Below, piece after piece: positions 49,029 through 58,264 of a stretch of 64,000 nt of DNA. Source of the stretch: Leptolyngbya sp. SIOISBB (GTDB taxonomy: Bacteria; Cyanobacteriota; Cyanobacteriia; Phormidesmidales; Phormidesmidaceae); NCBI GenBank assembly GCA_010671905.1, contig JAAHII010000001.1:7588026-7652025 (forward strand). The letters are read 5' to 3'. The notes beneath the pieces were generated by a model. It ran no database searches. It saw only the letters and a program-made list of their open reading frames with translations, and was not told the origin of the DNA. The position numbers and the translations under genes were made by a program. Numbering within the stretch: the stretch's first letter is position 1; each line of letters begins with the position of its first letter.

Positions 49029-50273
49029 CTAGATGCTGTGAGTTGATCGCCGCAGAGTCGCCAAAATAACTGGGTTCAGCGGTTCCCAGCGTGTAAACGC
49101 ACCGACCGCCACCGATCGCGTCAGCGAAATTTGCTGATACGCCACTGTCCAAGTGGGATGGAGGGATTGCCATTGTGCCAGTTCAGCTTGGGTTTCTAGC
49201 GTTGCCAACGCCAGTACTATTACTCCGTCGTCTCGGAGTTGGGAACAGCCGTGGTCTAGAATCGCGGTCAATTTGCCCTGGCTACCTCCAACGAAGATGC
49301 GATCAGGACGAGGTAACTCGGTCAGCGCTACTGGAGCTGAACCGGGCACAACTGTGACATTAGGGGTATTGAATCGTTCCGCATTTTGTCGAATCAGTTC
49401 ACAGCCAGCGGTCGTTTTTTCGATCGCCCACACCTTTGCTGTCGTTACCAGTCGAGCGATTTCGATACTGACGCTGCCGGTGCCAGCGCCAATATCCCAA
49501 ATGATTTGCTCAGGTTGCAGCGCCAGCTCGGCCAAGATTTGCACTCGTACTGACCGTTTAGTCATCAAGCCAGGGCGATCGCGAAAGCTGTAAAAAGCCG
49601 CATCGGGAATCCCCAGTAGCGGCAAGTTGGCGAGCGCAGGGGGCACATCTACCCTTTGCAAAATCACCACGTTGAGAGGACTTATCCCAGTTAGTGGCAC
49701 GTCGGCTAAAGCAAACTGGTGTACCCGTTCGTCCGGGCCACCGAGATTTTCGCAGACCCACAGGTTATAAGTCGCGGATAAACTTAGGGATTGCAAAAAC
49801 CGCGCGATCGCCCCCGGCGTATTGTCGAGATCGGTTAAGACCGCAATCGGTGATGCCCCCTTTTTGACGGCGGTGGCTAAGCGCTCTAGCGAGCGTCCAT
49901 GGGCGCTGATCGTCGTGGCGTCTTGCCAGGGCAACTTAACCCGATTAAAGGCCAGTTGCACCGAACTCACGTGGGGATGAAAGGTGATTGCCGCCGCTGG
50001 CAACACTTGCAGCAACTGTCGTCCGAGGCCAAAAAACAGCGGATCGCCCGAGGTCAGCACCACAACGCGGTCAGGTTGTGGCTGAGCTAAATGCTGTCGC
50101 AACCGTTCTGGCAGATCGGTCAGTGACCAACGCTGGGCAGGATGCTCTAAAAAATGATTCAGAAGGCGATCGCTACCGGCCAAAATTTGCGCTTGCTGAA
50201 TGATGGACAGAGTTGACGGAGCAAGCCCGACAGCGCCTTCCAGCCCGACCCCAACGACTTGAATGGGGGTCAT
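49029..50273 (-). CDS. cobL: Precorrin-6Y C5,15-methyltransferase (decarboxylating)
   Basis: 414 residues from ATG 50273. It is a fusion of CbiE (residues about 1-205, opening IQVVGVGLEGAVG, with VVLTSGDPLFFGLGRQLL) and CbiT (about 215-414, with the SAM motif WDIGAGTGSVSIEIARL). It methylates C5 and C15 and removes the acetate in the cobalamin ring. The longer open frame to 50609 only shadows cobH. The start overlaps the cobH stop by four bases (ATGA). Confidence 0.95.
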   Translation of the reverse strand: MTPIQVVGVGLEGAVGLAPSTLSIIQQAQILAGSDRLLNHFLEHPAQRWSLTDLPERLRQHLAQPQPDRVVVLTSGDPLFFGLGRQLLQVLPAAAITFHPHVSSVQLAFNRVKLPWQDATTISAHGRSLERLATAVKKGASPIAVLTDLDNTPGAIARFLQSLSLSATYNLWVCENLGGPDERVHQFALADVPLTGISPLNVVILQRVDVPPALANLPLLGIPDAAFYSFRDRPGLMTKRSVRVQILAELALQPEQIIWDIGAGTGSVSIEIARLVTTAKVWAIEKTTAGCELIRQNAERFNTPNVTVVPGSAPVALTELPRPDRIFVGGSQGKLTAILDHGCSQLRDDGVIVLALATLETQAELAQWQSLHPTWTVAYQQISLTRSVAVGAFTRWEPLNPVILATLRRSTHSI

Positions 50274-50899
50274 GGCAAGGCTTCCCACGCGAGCACCAGC
50301 AGGGCATTGACGATCGCCGCTGCAACCGTCGAGCCCCCCTTGCGACCCTCGATGCGAATCTGGGGCACCGCCAGGCCTGCTAGCCGCTGCTTGGCCTCTA
50401 ACACACCGACAAACCCGACCGGTACCCCGATGATCAGGGGCGGTGTGACCTGGGTGGTAGCAACGCGATCGCACAGTGCTTGTAGCGCGGTGGGGGCGTT
50501 GCCGATCACATAAATGGCCTCGGGCCATTGCTCCCAAGCCTTGAGCAAGCCTGTTTCGGTGCGGGTTTTGCCTGGATCGGCAGCCACGGCCAAGTCCACT
50601 GCCGTCCACAGGGGATTATTGAAGGTTCTTTTTACCAGGCCCTGGCAACCCTGGCACACCATTCCCACATCCACCACTAGAGGAGCTCCCGCCTGCAATG
50701 CTTGGATGCCAGCGGCGATCGCCCCCGGTGTGATCTGGAGCCACTCCGCAAATTCAAAATCGGCTGTGGTATGAATGATGCGGCGCAGAATCGCATACTC
50801 CTCTAAGGAAAAGTCATGAGCCCCCATTTCTTGATCAATCTGGGCGAAACTTTGGTGCAGAATGGGATGCTGCGTCAGCGGCGGCATAGCGATCCTCAC
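50270..50899 (-). CDS. cobH: Precorrin-8X methylmutase
   Basis: 209 residues, full length. CobH/CbiC moves the C11 methyl group to C12, giving hydrogenobyrinate or cobyrinate. HPILHQSFAQIDQEMGAHDF, RRIIHTTADFEFAEWL (with the catalytic histidine) and IGVPVGFVGVLEAKQRL are family motifs. First gene of a cobH-cobL pair, divergent from holA. Confidence 0.95.
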   Translation of the reverse strand: MRIAMPPLTQHPILHQSFAQIDQEMGAHDFSLEEYAILRRIIHTTADFEFAEWLQITPGAIAAGIQALQAGAPLVVDVGMVCQGCQGLVKRTFNNPLWTAVDLAVAADPGKTRTETGLLKAWEQWPEAIYVIGNAPTALQALCDRVATTQVTPPLIIGVPVGFVGVLEAKQRLAGLAVPQIRIEGRKGGSTVAAAIVNALLVLAWEALP

Positions 50900-50953
50900 A
50901 ACGAGACTTAAGATTTTAGAACGGTTAGCAGTCGAGAATCATCAACTGAGCCT

Positions 50954-51964
50954 ATGGCAGTCTATTACTTTTGGGGAGAAGACGATTTTCAGATGCATCA
51001 GGCGATCGCCCAGTTGCGAGATCGGGCGGTTGATGAAGCCTGGGCCAGCTTTAACTATGAAAAAATTGCCAGCGATGAATCCGAAGGGCCAATCATCGCG
51101 CTGAATCAGGCCATGACGCCGCCCTTTGGCACCGGCAAACGCTTTGTCTGGCTAGCAGAGACGCCCCTGGGTCAGCGATGCAGTGAAGCTCTCAGGCTGG
51201 AATTTGAACGCACTCTGCCGAAACTGCCAGACACCAGCATCCTGCTCCTCAGCAGCCGCCAAAAGCCGGATGGTCGTTCAAAATTTACCAAACTGCTGCA
51301 AAAGCATGGCGAAATCCGCGAGTTTGGCACCATTCCCCCTTGGAAGAGTGACCAAATTGCTCGTCAAATTGAGCAAACAGCCCAAAGTTTGGGACTCAGT
51401 TTAACGTCAGAAGCAGTGGAGTTACTGGTAGACGCCGTCGGTAACCAGACTCGTCAACTCATGCTGGAATTGGAAAAACTGTCGCTGTTTTGGGGCGATC
51501 GCTCGACCCCCATTGATGCCACTGCGGTCTCGCAATTGGTCACTGTCAGCACTCAGAACAACCTACAACTGGCAGCAGCACTCCGGGAAGGTAACACCGA
51601 TCGCGCCCTGGGCCTACTTGCCGATTTGCTCAACCGGAACGAAGCACCCCTCCGAATCGTCTCTACTTTGGTTGGGCAATTTCGGACTTGGCTCTGGGTC
51701 AAAATCATGACCGAAGGTGGTGAGCGTAACCCGCAAACCATCGCTAAAGCAGCCGAAATTGGCAATCCCAAGCGGGTTTACTTTTTGCAAAAAGAAGTGG
51801 CACAACTATCGCTGAGTAATCTACGCCGAGTGTTAGAACATCTACTAGCTCTAGAGTCAGGACTCAAAAGCGGGCAGGATTCGACGGCAATTCTGCAAAC
51901 TAAAGTGGTAGAAATTGCCCTAATTTGTCAAAATCGTCGACAGAGTCAATCGCCCTCTCGCTAA
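50954..51964 (+). CDS. holA: DNA polymerase III, delta subunit
   Basis: 336 residues. It opens the sliding clamp within the clamp loader. The N-terminal AAA-like fold begins YYFWGEDDFQMHQAI, with LLLSSRQKPDGRSKFTKLL in the middle and the C-terminal collar helices ending VVEIALIC. Length fits cyanobacterial HolA. The start ATG 50954 is 54 bases from cobH's start on the other strand. Confidence 0.9.
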   Translation: MAVYYFWGEDDFQMHQAIAQLRDRAVDEAWASFNYEKIASDESEGPIIALNQAMTPPFGTGKRFVWLAETPLGQRCSEALRLEFERTLPKLPDTSILLLSSRQKPDGRSKFTKLLQKHGEIREFGTIPPWKSDQIARQIEQTAQSLGLSLTSEAVELLVDAVGNQTRQLMLELEKLSLFWGDRSTPIDATAVSQLVTVSTQNNLQLAAALREGNTDRALGLLADLLNRNEAPLRIVSTLVGQFRTWLWVKIMTEGGERNPQTIAKAAEIGNPKRVYFLQKEVAQLSLSNLRRVLEHLLALESGLKSGQDSTAILQTKVVEIALICQNRRQSQSPSR

Positions 51965-52034
51965 TCTCCTGACTACAATAGAAAATTGCACGCCCCATTT
52001 TTGTCCACACTGATTTTGGGTTAAGTCTCAGGCT

Positions 52035-52544
52035 ATGACGAGTACTTTTGTGAAAAACACCTGGCAACTGCGACGACAGACACTAAAGTTGCTGGCCACG
52101 GGTGTGGTTTCTGGATGGTTGGGCGTAATCGGTTTACCCGCGACTCCGATTGCTCAATTGCCCCTGACTCAACAGGCGGCGTTAGCGCAAAGTGACATCT
52201 CAAACGAAGAGATCACCCAATATGCCCAGGCGGCGTTAGCGATCGACCAGTATCGCAATAGTGCTTACACCGAGATCAAAGACATCTTGCTGACGGTACA
52301 AATGGATATCAGCGAGATTGATGTGCGCTGTACTGACACTCAAGACCTTTCCAAGGTTCCCGGTTCTGTCCGTCGAGATGTCCGTGAAATTTTGACTCGC
52401 TATTGCAATCAATCCAGCACTGTGGTTGAAGACGCTGGCTTAACTTCTCGGCGCTTTAACCAAATTACGGACGCCCATAACTCTGACGCAACGGTTTATG
52501 AGCGCATTCAGCAGGAACTATTACGCCTACAAGGAGCTCAATAG
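52035..52544 (+). CDS. DUF4168 secreted protein
   Basis: 169 residues. An N-terminal signal with a twin-arginine-like RRQTLKLLATG, cut near AALAQ, then the DUF4168 pattern SDISNEEITQYAQAALAID followed by a helix and FNQITDAHNSDATVYERIQ. The function of the family is unknown; members are exported in cyanobacteria. Confidence 0.78.
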   Translation: MTSTFVKNTWQLRRQTLKLLATGVVSGWLGVIGLPATPIAQLPLTQQAALAQSDISNEEITQYAQAALAIDQYRNSAYTEIKDILLTVQMDISEIDVRCTDTQDLSKVPGSVRRDVREILTRYCNQSSTVVEDAGLTSRRFNQITDAHNSDATVYERIQQELLRLQGAQ

Positions 52545-52680
52545 GTAGAGCCGATAACCACGCGAAATCTCCCCCTAATTTGGGTATTCGGTTGCTGGTA
52601 ACTGCCAGTGACCAATGGTTGATGTTGAGAAAAATATCCTTTCTACAGCCATTTTGATCATCCAACATCTGTATATATAA

Positions 52681-53277
52681 TTATTCCCCTTTACTCTCAT
52701 AGGTCATTTCTATCAGTCTCTCAAGCGTCTTTTCTCGAATAGAGGGGTCGTCAAAATTGGTACCCAACATTTCTGTTGACCATAACCCTTCGGATGCGAG
52801 GTAAACGAGATTTGCCTGGACAAGATCAAGGCCGCAGTTGTAAATCTGCTGCCGCCAGCTTTCGACCTGGGCTTCAATTTGCTGCATACTCTCTGAGCTA
52901 AGCGAAGTAGAGTATGCAGCAAATATACCGGCCAACAGGGCAAAGGGAACCTGGGCGCTGTGAAACGTGGCCCGGATGTAGGCACGTAGCCACTTGCCGG
53001 GTTCGTTGCCACTTTCTTTCTCCAGCTCAACCTCGATCTCCTGATTGAAGGTATCAATTAGGTGCTGAATGATGCCAACAACTAACGCTTCCTTATTAGG
53101 AAAGTGATACAGCAGTCCTCCCTTGCTAATTTCAGCGACGCGGGTGACCGCATCTAGCGTCAGGGCATCATTGCCCTGTTCTATCAAAATCTGGATGGCG
53201 CTCTGAATCAGGTGCTGCCGCGTTTTGATGCTTCGTCTGTAAGTCCTTGGGCGTTTGTTGGAGTCGGAGTTTTTCAA
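52681..53277 (-). CDS. TetR-family transcriptional repressor
   Basis: 198 residues. The N-terminal helix-turn-helix is clear: TRQHLIQSAIQILIEQG, LTLDAVTRVAEISKGGLLYH and FPNKEALVVG. The C-terminal ligand domain is family-divergent. Two operator-like palindromes lie between it and the divergent channel gene, so it should repress both itself and the channel. The ligand is unknown. Confidence 0.93.
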   Translation of the reverse strand: MKNSDSNKRPRTYRRSIKTRQHLIQSAIQILIEQGNDALTLDAVTRVAEISKGGLLYHFPNKEALVVGIIQHLIDTFNQEIEVELEKESGNEPGKWLRAYIRATFHSAQVPFALLAGIFAAYSTSLSSESMQQIEAQVESWRQQIYNCGLDLVQANLVYLASEGLWSTEMLGTNFDDPSIREKTLERLIEMTYESKGE

Positions 53278-53363
53278 GGGTCGTGAATCGTCCGCTGAGC
53301 AATGGTTCTAGTCACGAAGGATGCCGCTTCCATCATAGTGTTCGCAGGGGCTGAATCATTAAA

Positions 53364-53379
53364 ACCGTCTAAACAGTAT
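53364..53379. promoter_or_regulatory. Second, imperfect TetR operator
   Basis: ACCGTCTAAACAGTAT matches 14 of 16 bases of the core of the perfect palindrome at 53391-53416. Two sites 27 bases apart suggest cooperative binding by the TetR dimer. Confidence 0.6.
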
Positions 53380-53390
53380 AGTTTTTCTAA

Positions 53391-53416
53391 TTTTATACCG
53401 TCTAGACGGTATAAAA
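53391..53416. promoter_or_regulatory. Perfect 26-bp palindromic operator
   Basis: The centre TATACCGTCTAGACGGTATA is flanked by TTT and AAA, giving a 26-bp perfect palindrome. It lies in the short divergent gap between a TetR gene and the channel gene it probably controls, eight bases before the GTG start at 53424. Confidence 0.85.
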
Positions 53417-53423
53417 TTGAATA

Positions 53424-54104
53424 GTGGATTATTTATGTGAGCTGATGGTCGCTAATGATTTAGATATTAAGGAACCTGCTGAACTTGAGGGCGAGATCGC
53501 GCTACAGCACCTGTCAAGGCTCAGTGATTTTATCTTTGCTCTGGCAATGGCGCTGACCTTCTGGCAGTTCGACATGCCCGAAACAGCCAGTACCCTGTCG
53601 CCCTCAGAGGTGAACCAGTTTCTGCTAGGGGAGCTCAAGCCTCTAAGTACCTACATAATTACTTTTTTGCTAATCGCGGTCTACTGGATTGCACACACTG
53701 AGCAGTTTGCACATTATCGGCGCACTAATGAGGTCCACCTGTGGATCTATGCGTTTTACCTGATGTGTTTATTTTTAGTTCCCTATTCCAATGCTGTAGC
53801 GCTTGTTTTTCCAGACAATACAGTTGCAAAAATCTGTTTTTCCGCCAACATAGCTCTAATTGGCCTCATCTCTTACCTCAGCTGGCACTACGCGACGGAT
53901 CGGAACCGGCTTGTCAAGAAAGATTTGAGCGCTGAAACTGTCACCGAGATGAAGCGAAAGGTGCTGATCGAGCCGATCTGCGCGGTGGCTGTCATTGGGG
54001 TGGCCGCTGTTTCTCCGGTCTGGTCTGATGCGGCTTGGTTACTCTTTCCCTTTGTTAATCTTGCTTTGCGGTGGTTGATCAAGCCTACTGCTACGACACT
54101 ATGA
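53424..54104 (+). CDS. TMEM175-family potassium channel-like protein
   Basis: 226 residues from GTG 53424; ATG 53445 is an alternative that moves the start away from the operator. The N-terminal motif RLSDFIFALAMALTFWQFDM is the FSD-like first helix of bacterial TMEM175 (DUF1211) channels, followed by four or five more membrane helices. Such proteins conduct potassium or related ions. Control by the divergent TetR is inferred from the operators. Confidence 0.8.
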   Translation: MDYLCELMVANDLDIKEPAELEGEIALQHLSRLSDFIFALAMALTFWQFDMPETASTLSPSEVNQFLLGELKPLSTYIITFLLIAVYWIAHTEQFAHYRRTNEVHLWIYAFYLMCLFLVPYSNAVALVFPDNTVAKICFSANIALIGLISYLSWHYATDRNRLVKKDLSAETVTEMKRKVLIEPICAVAVIGVAAVSPVWSDAAWLLFPFVNLALRWLIKPTATTL

Positions 54105-54237
54105 ACTCACCACTCTTAAGCAATCTATCCTATCGGTGGCCAAAGGCATTGCCGCATTGGGGTATTTAGAGCCACACACGGAAGTGATTAGCGTATCTGT
54201 GCCTGCGGTATTTGCCGAGCATCGGACTTGCTAACCA
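54079..54237 (+). other. Coding-like fragment, not assigned
   Basis: After the channel gene, one frame reads SVAKGIAALGYLEPHTEVIS and then VSVPAVFAEHRTC to a stop, without a start of its own. It has the composition of a protein C terminus. It could be the tail of a deleted gene. Low support. Confidence 0.25.
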
Positions 54238-54291
54238 ACCCGCCCCCCCGTCTACCCCTTCATAAGAAATGTTCTCAAGAGGCTGCCGTTC

Positions 54292-54897
54292 ATGAGCGAG
54301 TACATTGACCGAATCGAAACACTGACTGAAACACGGCGTAGTGAGGCTATTGATATCCTAGCGAACGCATTCTCTAACCATCCAATGTTTCCGCCGAAAC
54401 CCACTGGTCGAAGGTCGCATCTGCTGGCCGTTGCGATCCTCGATGCGTTCGCTGACGCACCCGATGCAACACTATTTGGCATCTCTCGCGATGGTGAATT
54501 AGTATGTGTGGCGTTCGCGTTCAGAGACGGGTACACGCCAAGGGGCTTAACCTTGGCATGGTTTCTGTGGCGTATGGTGAAAGTCTTCGGCTTGCGCATG
54601 TACAGTACAATGGCGTGGCGTGTAAAGTCCGATAAGTCCAGCGGCGATGAGCAACGACTAGAGCTAATATTGTTGGGCACGCGCAACGGCTGTCAGGGTC
54701 AGGGCTTGGGTCGCAAGATGCTACGCCACCTATTCGACGTTGCTCGTGAACGTGGTTACGCATTTGTGGTGCTCGAAGTTGCCAAGCAGACTCCCGCCTT
54801 TGGGTTATACCTAAGCGAAGGCTTTGAGGTGGAGAAGGAGGTCGCATTGCCGACAATGGCCATGTGTATAATGCGTCGGCCTCTGAATAGCAACTGA
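54292..54897 (+). CDS. GNAT-family N-acetyltransferase
   Basis: 201 residues. The acetyl-CoA-binding motif GCQGQGLGRKMLRHLFDVAR lies at about residues 128-147, followed by VLEVAKQTPAFGLYLSEGFE, the usual C-terminal motif. The substrate is unknown. It lies between the channel gene and a transposase remnant, in an accessory-looking segment. Confidence 0.85.
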   Translation: MSEYIDRIETLTETRRSEAIDILANAFSNHPMFPPKPTGRRSHLLAVAILDAFADAPDATLFGISRDGELVCVAFAFRDGYTPRGLTLAWFLWRMVKVFGLRMYSTMAWRVKSDKSSGDEQRLELILLGTRNGCQGQGLGRKMLRHLFDVARERGYAFVVLEVAKQTPAFGLYLSEGFEVEKEVALPTMAMCIMRRPLNSN

Positions 54898-54926
54898 GTT
54901 AAAAGTATCATCAGTTTTCTGGCTGA

Positions 54927-55202
54927 GTGTTCTTTACCAAAGCAGGGCTGATCACTGACAAAGATCCGCTGGAGCAGGAGAAGCGGATGCACTATCTCGA
55001 TTTGGTTGCTAATGCCATCATTTTGCAAAACACTATCGATCTCTCTCAGGCTATTCAAGCTGTGCGCGATCAAGGTTTTCCGGTGACGACAGAGCTAATC
55101 GCTGGTCTCAGTGCTTACCTCACCAGCAAAATCAAGCGCTATGGCGATTACATCCTCGATATGTTGACCAAGCCCTTGCCTTTCGAGGAGATCATGGCTT
55201 AG
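54927..55202 (+). pseudogene. Tn3-family transposase, C-terminal remnant
   Basis: About 90 residues remain. EQEKRMHYLDLVANAIILQN and LSAYLTSKIKRYGDYILDM match the C-terminal end of Tn3-type TnpA. The catalytic N-terminal and middle parts are missing, so it is dead. It marks an old insertion or deletion next to the TetR-channel-acetyltransferase genes. Confidence 0.72.
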
Positions 55203-55796
55203 CCTATGCGTTTCTCAATGCTGGAGGCTGCTGAGTAGTAAGCCCTATAACTAAGTCATCTCAGGCCGATGTGAGCGTTTTCGCACGTATCTCGCTCAGG
55301 AGTCCCATAAGGATGAATTCGTCGCCTGAAACGGCGATGGAAACTCGTTGAAGATGCCTCTTAATTTCAACTTTCCTCATTGGGCTAAAGAATTTGAAGA
55401 GCTTTCAGCATAGGTGTTTTGTCTGTCAGTATGTATAACTGATAAAAATCGACCATTTTCGCTCTCTGAACATGCTGCACACTAATAGCTTCAGAAGATG
55501 TGGCAGTCCTGTCCAGCATCGTTGTTGTCATATCCCATGATGGTCGGCGATCGCCCAGAATAGAATCCAGAGTGGGGTGTTGAAGGCCGTGCTGACTATG
55601 GATTTCAGCGTTCTGAATCGATCTCACCGGCAACAAACTGAGATCGATGTGATCGATCACCTGATTGAGCCAGCATCATGATGTTCTACAGGTCGCCGAA
55701 ATTCTTTCGGGGCTGAGGTCAGAATCATGCGGATCAAATTTCCCAGCTTTGAAAATAAGAGTAGCCCCCTTAAAATAACTTTTCCGGTACAGTCCT
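55203..55796. other. 594-base gap after the transposase remnant
   Basis: I see no gene that I can support. A minus-strand frame at 55385-55660 has only a GTG start with no ribosome site and no family. No clear Tn3 terminal repeat was found. Probably decayed mobile DNA. Confidence 0.4.
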
Positions 55797-56798
55797 ATGC
55801 ATACATGGGCACTCTTTTCCTGCAGCAGCTTAATTACGCTGACGGCCTATAATCTGACCCATTTGCCCAAAACGCCGAAGCCCGCCCCCGAGCCCGAACC
55901 TGACCCCAGTGATCAGATGGCCGCAGATGCCAAGTTTTCCTTGGATGTGATGGCCGGGCAATTCCCAGAATTTGAGCGGATCGCCCAACCCGCTTTGCCC
56001 GATCAACCTCAACTCTCCAAGGTGGATGAGCTGCCGGGATATAACCCTGCGGTGTATGACCCACTGCAATCTCCGGTCAGGGAAGTCAATCTGGTAGGAG
56101 CCCTCTCGCAGGCCAAATTAGAAGGCGGCATCACCTATCGGGTCGATGCCGTCGCTCCTTTGCCCACCTTGCTGCCACCGCCACCACCAAGCGTTAATCC
56201 CTTCCCGGTGGCAAATCCGTTACCAACGGCGATCGCTACTGCCCCACCCACCGCAACCCAACCAAGGCCAGAGCGGGCAGCTGCCGCGCCGAGTTTTGCA
56301 CCCCGCGCCACCCCGGCTCCTATCGCTCAGGTTCCTACCAACCCAACTCCCTCGGCTACTCCCCTGCCCTCTGCAGAACCTTCTACTGACACAGTCTCGG
56401 TGGCGGATACACCAGAACTCTTTGCCGCCTTGCCAGAGCACGCTGTCCCCATTGCACCCACCCCCCAGCCAGAACCGATAGAACTCACCGCCCCTCAACC
56501 AGCTCCGGCGGATCTCGCCATGACCGATGTCGTCGCGGTTGATCCCCTGGCACAAATTACTGATAGCTCAGTTACCGTGACGCCTGAAGCGGTGCCAGTT
56601 TCTTTGGAAGTATCACCAATCGCGACTGAACCGGCTCCAGTACCGTTCGAAGTGTCGCCCGTTGCGCCTGAACCGGCGGCCTCTATGGATTTGGCAATGC
56701 CCCGACATGACTTAATTGAAGGCTACTGCGATCGCCCTCTGGCCGATACCAATGAAGCCACAAGACTCGCCGTTTGTGACGGCGGCACGAGTGAATGA
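55797..56798 (+). CDS. Proline/alanine-rich secreted or anchored protein
   Basis: 333 residues. A short hydrophobic start (HTWALFSCSSLITLTAYNL) is followed by a long disordered Pro/Ala/Thr-rich body. Two imperfect repeats, VPVSLEVSPIATEPA and VPFEVSPVAPEPA, occur near residues 265-295. The C terminus has two cysteines. No family recognised. Its last 76 bases overlap, on the other strand, the end of the CrtISO-like gene. Confidence 0.6.
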   Translation: MHTWALFSCSSLITLTAYNLTHLPKTPKPAPEPEPDPSDQMAADAKFSLDVMAGQFPEFERIAQPALPDQPQLSKVDELPGYNPAVYDPLQSPVREVNLVGALSQAKLEGGITYRVDAVAPLPTLLPPPPPSVNPFPVANPLPTAIATAPPTATQPRPERAAAAPSFAPRATPAPIAQVPTNPTPSATPLPSAEPSTDTVSVADTPELFAALPEHAVPIAPTPQPEPIELTAPQPAPADLAMTDVVAVDPLAQITDSSVTVTPEAVPVSLEVSPIATEPAPVPFEVSPVAPEPAASMDLAMPRHDLIEGYCDRPLADTNEATRLAVCDGGTSE

Positions 56799-58264
56799 GC
56801 ACACAGGATGCCCGAGGCAGCGACGGCGGGTACACCAATCCCCGGTAGGGTCGAGTCTCCGACCCTCAGCAAGCCCTGAATCGGCGTCCGGCAATTCGGA
56901 AACAAACCCTGAGCCGCTGATATCGCTGGCCCATAAGTGCCCTGATAACGGCGTAAAAAGCGTTGATGGGTCAGAGGTGTACCAATGAGTTCTACTTCGA
57001 CGCGATCGCGAATATCGGGAATTACTTTGGCCAGTGCCTGATAGAGCGGCTTCGCTCGTTCTTGCTTGCGCTGAGCGTAGGTATCATCGCGCTGCCACTC
57101 GCCCCAAGGTTCCAACGTGTAGGCATGGACAACATGCTTATCGGGTGGCGCTAATGCCGGATCGAGCACCGAGGGAATGGAAATCATACAGGTATTGCCG
57201 GGAGACTCCAGCGCCTGATCGCGGCGATGAACCACCACATGATGCACCGCGAGATCGTCTAAGCCGGCGGCATCAATCCCCAAATGCAAGTGCATGAAGC
57301 TATTGACCGCCGGGGTGGCGATCTCGCGTTCTCGAAAGGCCGCTGGCAAATCATCCGGTGCCAGCAACTGGGTATAGGTGTCCCACAGAGTGGCATTTGA
57401 AATCACCGTCTCAGCAGCGATCACCTCCCCAGATTTGAGCCGAACGCCACAGGTCCTGCCTTGCTCCACTAAAATCTGTTCAACATGGGTGCCGAGTCGT
57501 AATTCACCGCCCCACTTTTTCAATCCCCGTACCAGGGCATTGACCAAAGCTTCGCTACCCCCAACGGGATAATCTACGGGCGCGGTTTCGCGCTCCCCAA
57601 AGACAAAGGCGACTTCAGGGGCAATGGTGCCGTGGGCATCGAGACCGGATAGCAAAAAACATTCCAAATCAATCAGTTGGCGCACCCAAGGATCTCGCAC
57701 CGTTTGGTCGAGCAACTGCCCAGCTGACTTTTGGACGGCTCTCAACTGGGGCAGTAATCCGAGCAAGGCCTTAGGATAGCGCAGCAAAAAAGGTACGACC
57801 CCAAAATCAGGCCGCAGTCCGAGACTGGGAATCTGGCTGAGCGGTTTGTAGAGGGCCAACAGCCGAGTCACAAAAGCTTCCAGCTCTGCAGCTCCCTGAG
57901 GTGTAAATTTGGTGACCTCGCGGCGATAGTCCGCCAACTGGCGATAGACCGGGAGAGTGCCCTCGGGCAAATGGTAATACCCGAGCGGGTCGTAAGCGAT
58001 CGCCCTGATAGGCTCTTCCAACACATCCAACACTTGTCGCAGAGGATTGCGTGAATCCGGGTCACCCAACCCAGAGAAAAACGACGGTCCCGAATCGAAG
58101 CGAAAACCCTGGCGAGTAAACCCGTGGGCGGCTCCGCCTGGAATGGTATGGCTTTCGCAGACCACCACCGACTTACCATGGCGCGCTAACAGTGCTGCCG
58201 CCACGAGCCCCCCTAGCCCACTGCCAATGACGACAACCTCGGGTGTTGATGAGGACATACTCAA
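56723..58264 (-). CDS. CrtISO/phytoene-desaturase-like FAD oxidoreductase
   Basis: 513 residues. The FAD motif VVVIGSGLGGLVAAALLARHG at the N terminus, GPSFFSGLGDPDSRNP in the carotenoid-oxidoreductase region, and RVGDSTLPGIGVPAVAASG at the C terminus place it in the CrtI/CrtISO/RetSat family. The substrate (carotene isomer or other polyene) cannot be told. Its start overlaps the downstream stop of the next minus-strand gene by four bases. Confidence 0.83.
   Translation of the reverse strand: MSMSSSTPEVVVIGSGLGGLVAAALLARHGKSVVVCESHTIPGGAAHGFTRQGFRFDSGPSFFSGLGDPDSRNPLRQVLDVLEEPIRAIAYDPLGYYHLPEGTLPVYRQLADYRREVTKFTPQGAAELEAFVTRLLALYKPLSQIPSLGLRPDFGVVPFLLRYPKALLGLLPQLRAVQKSAGQLLDQTVRDPWVRQLIDLECFLLSGLDAHGTIAPEVAFVFGERETAPVDYPVGGSEALVNALVRGLKKWGGELRLGTHVEQILVEQGRTCGVRLKSGEVIAAETVISNATLWDTYTQLLAPDDLPAAFREREIATPAVNSFMHLHLGIDAAGLDDLAVHHVVVHRRDQALESPGNTCMISIPSVLDPALAPPDKHVVHAYTLEPWGEWQRDDTYAQRKQERAKPLYQALAKVIPDIRDRVEVELIGTPLTHQRFLRRYQGTYGPAISAAQGLFPNCRTPIQGLLRVGDSTLPGIGVPAVAASGILCAHSLVPPSQTASLVASLVSARGRSQ

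Noticed and set aside
50274-50609. 112-residue extension of the cobL frame
   Set aside because: It lies inside cobH in another frame and has an Arg/Gly-rich shadow composition; the ATG at 50273 gives a perfect family N terminus.
55200-55240. Possible Tn3 terminal inverted repeat after the transposase tail
   Set aside because: The segment begins CTTAG as an inner end might, but it does not finish in CCCC and no partner was found.
55385-55660. 91-codon minus-strand frame
   Set aside because: Only a GTG start without a ribosome site, and no family resemblance.
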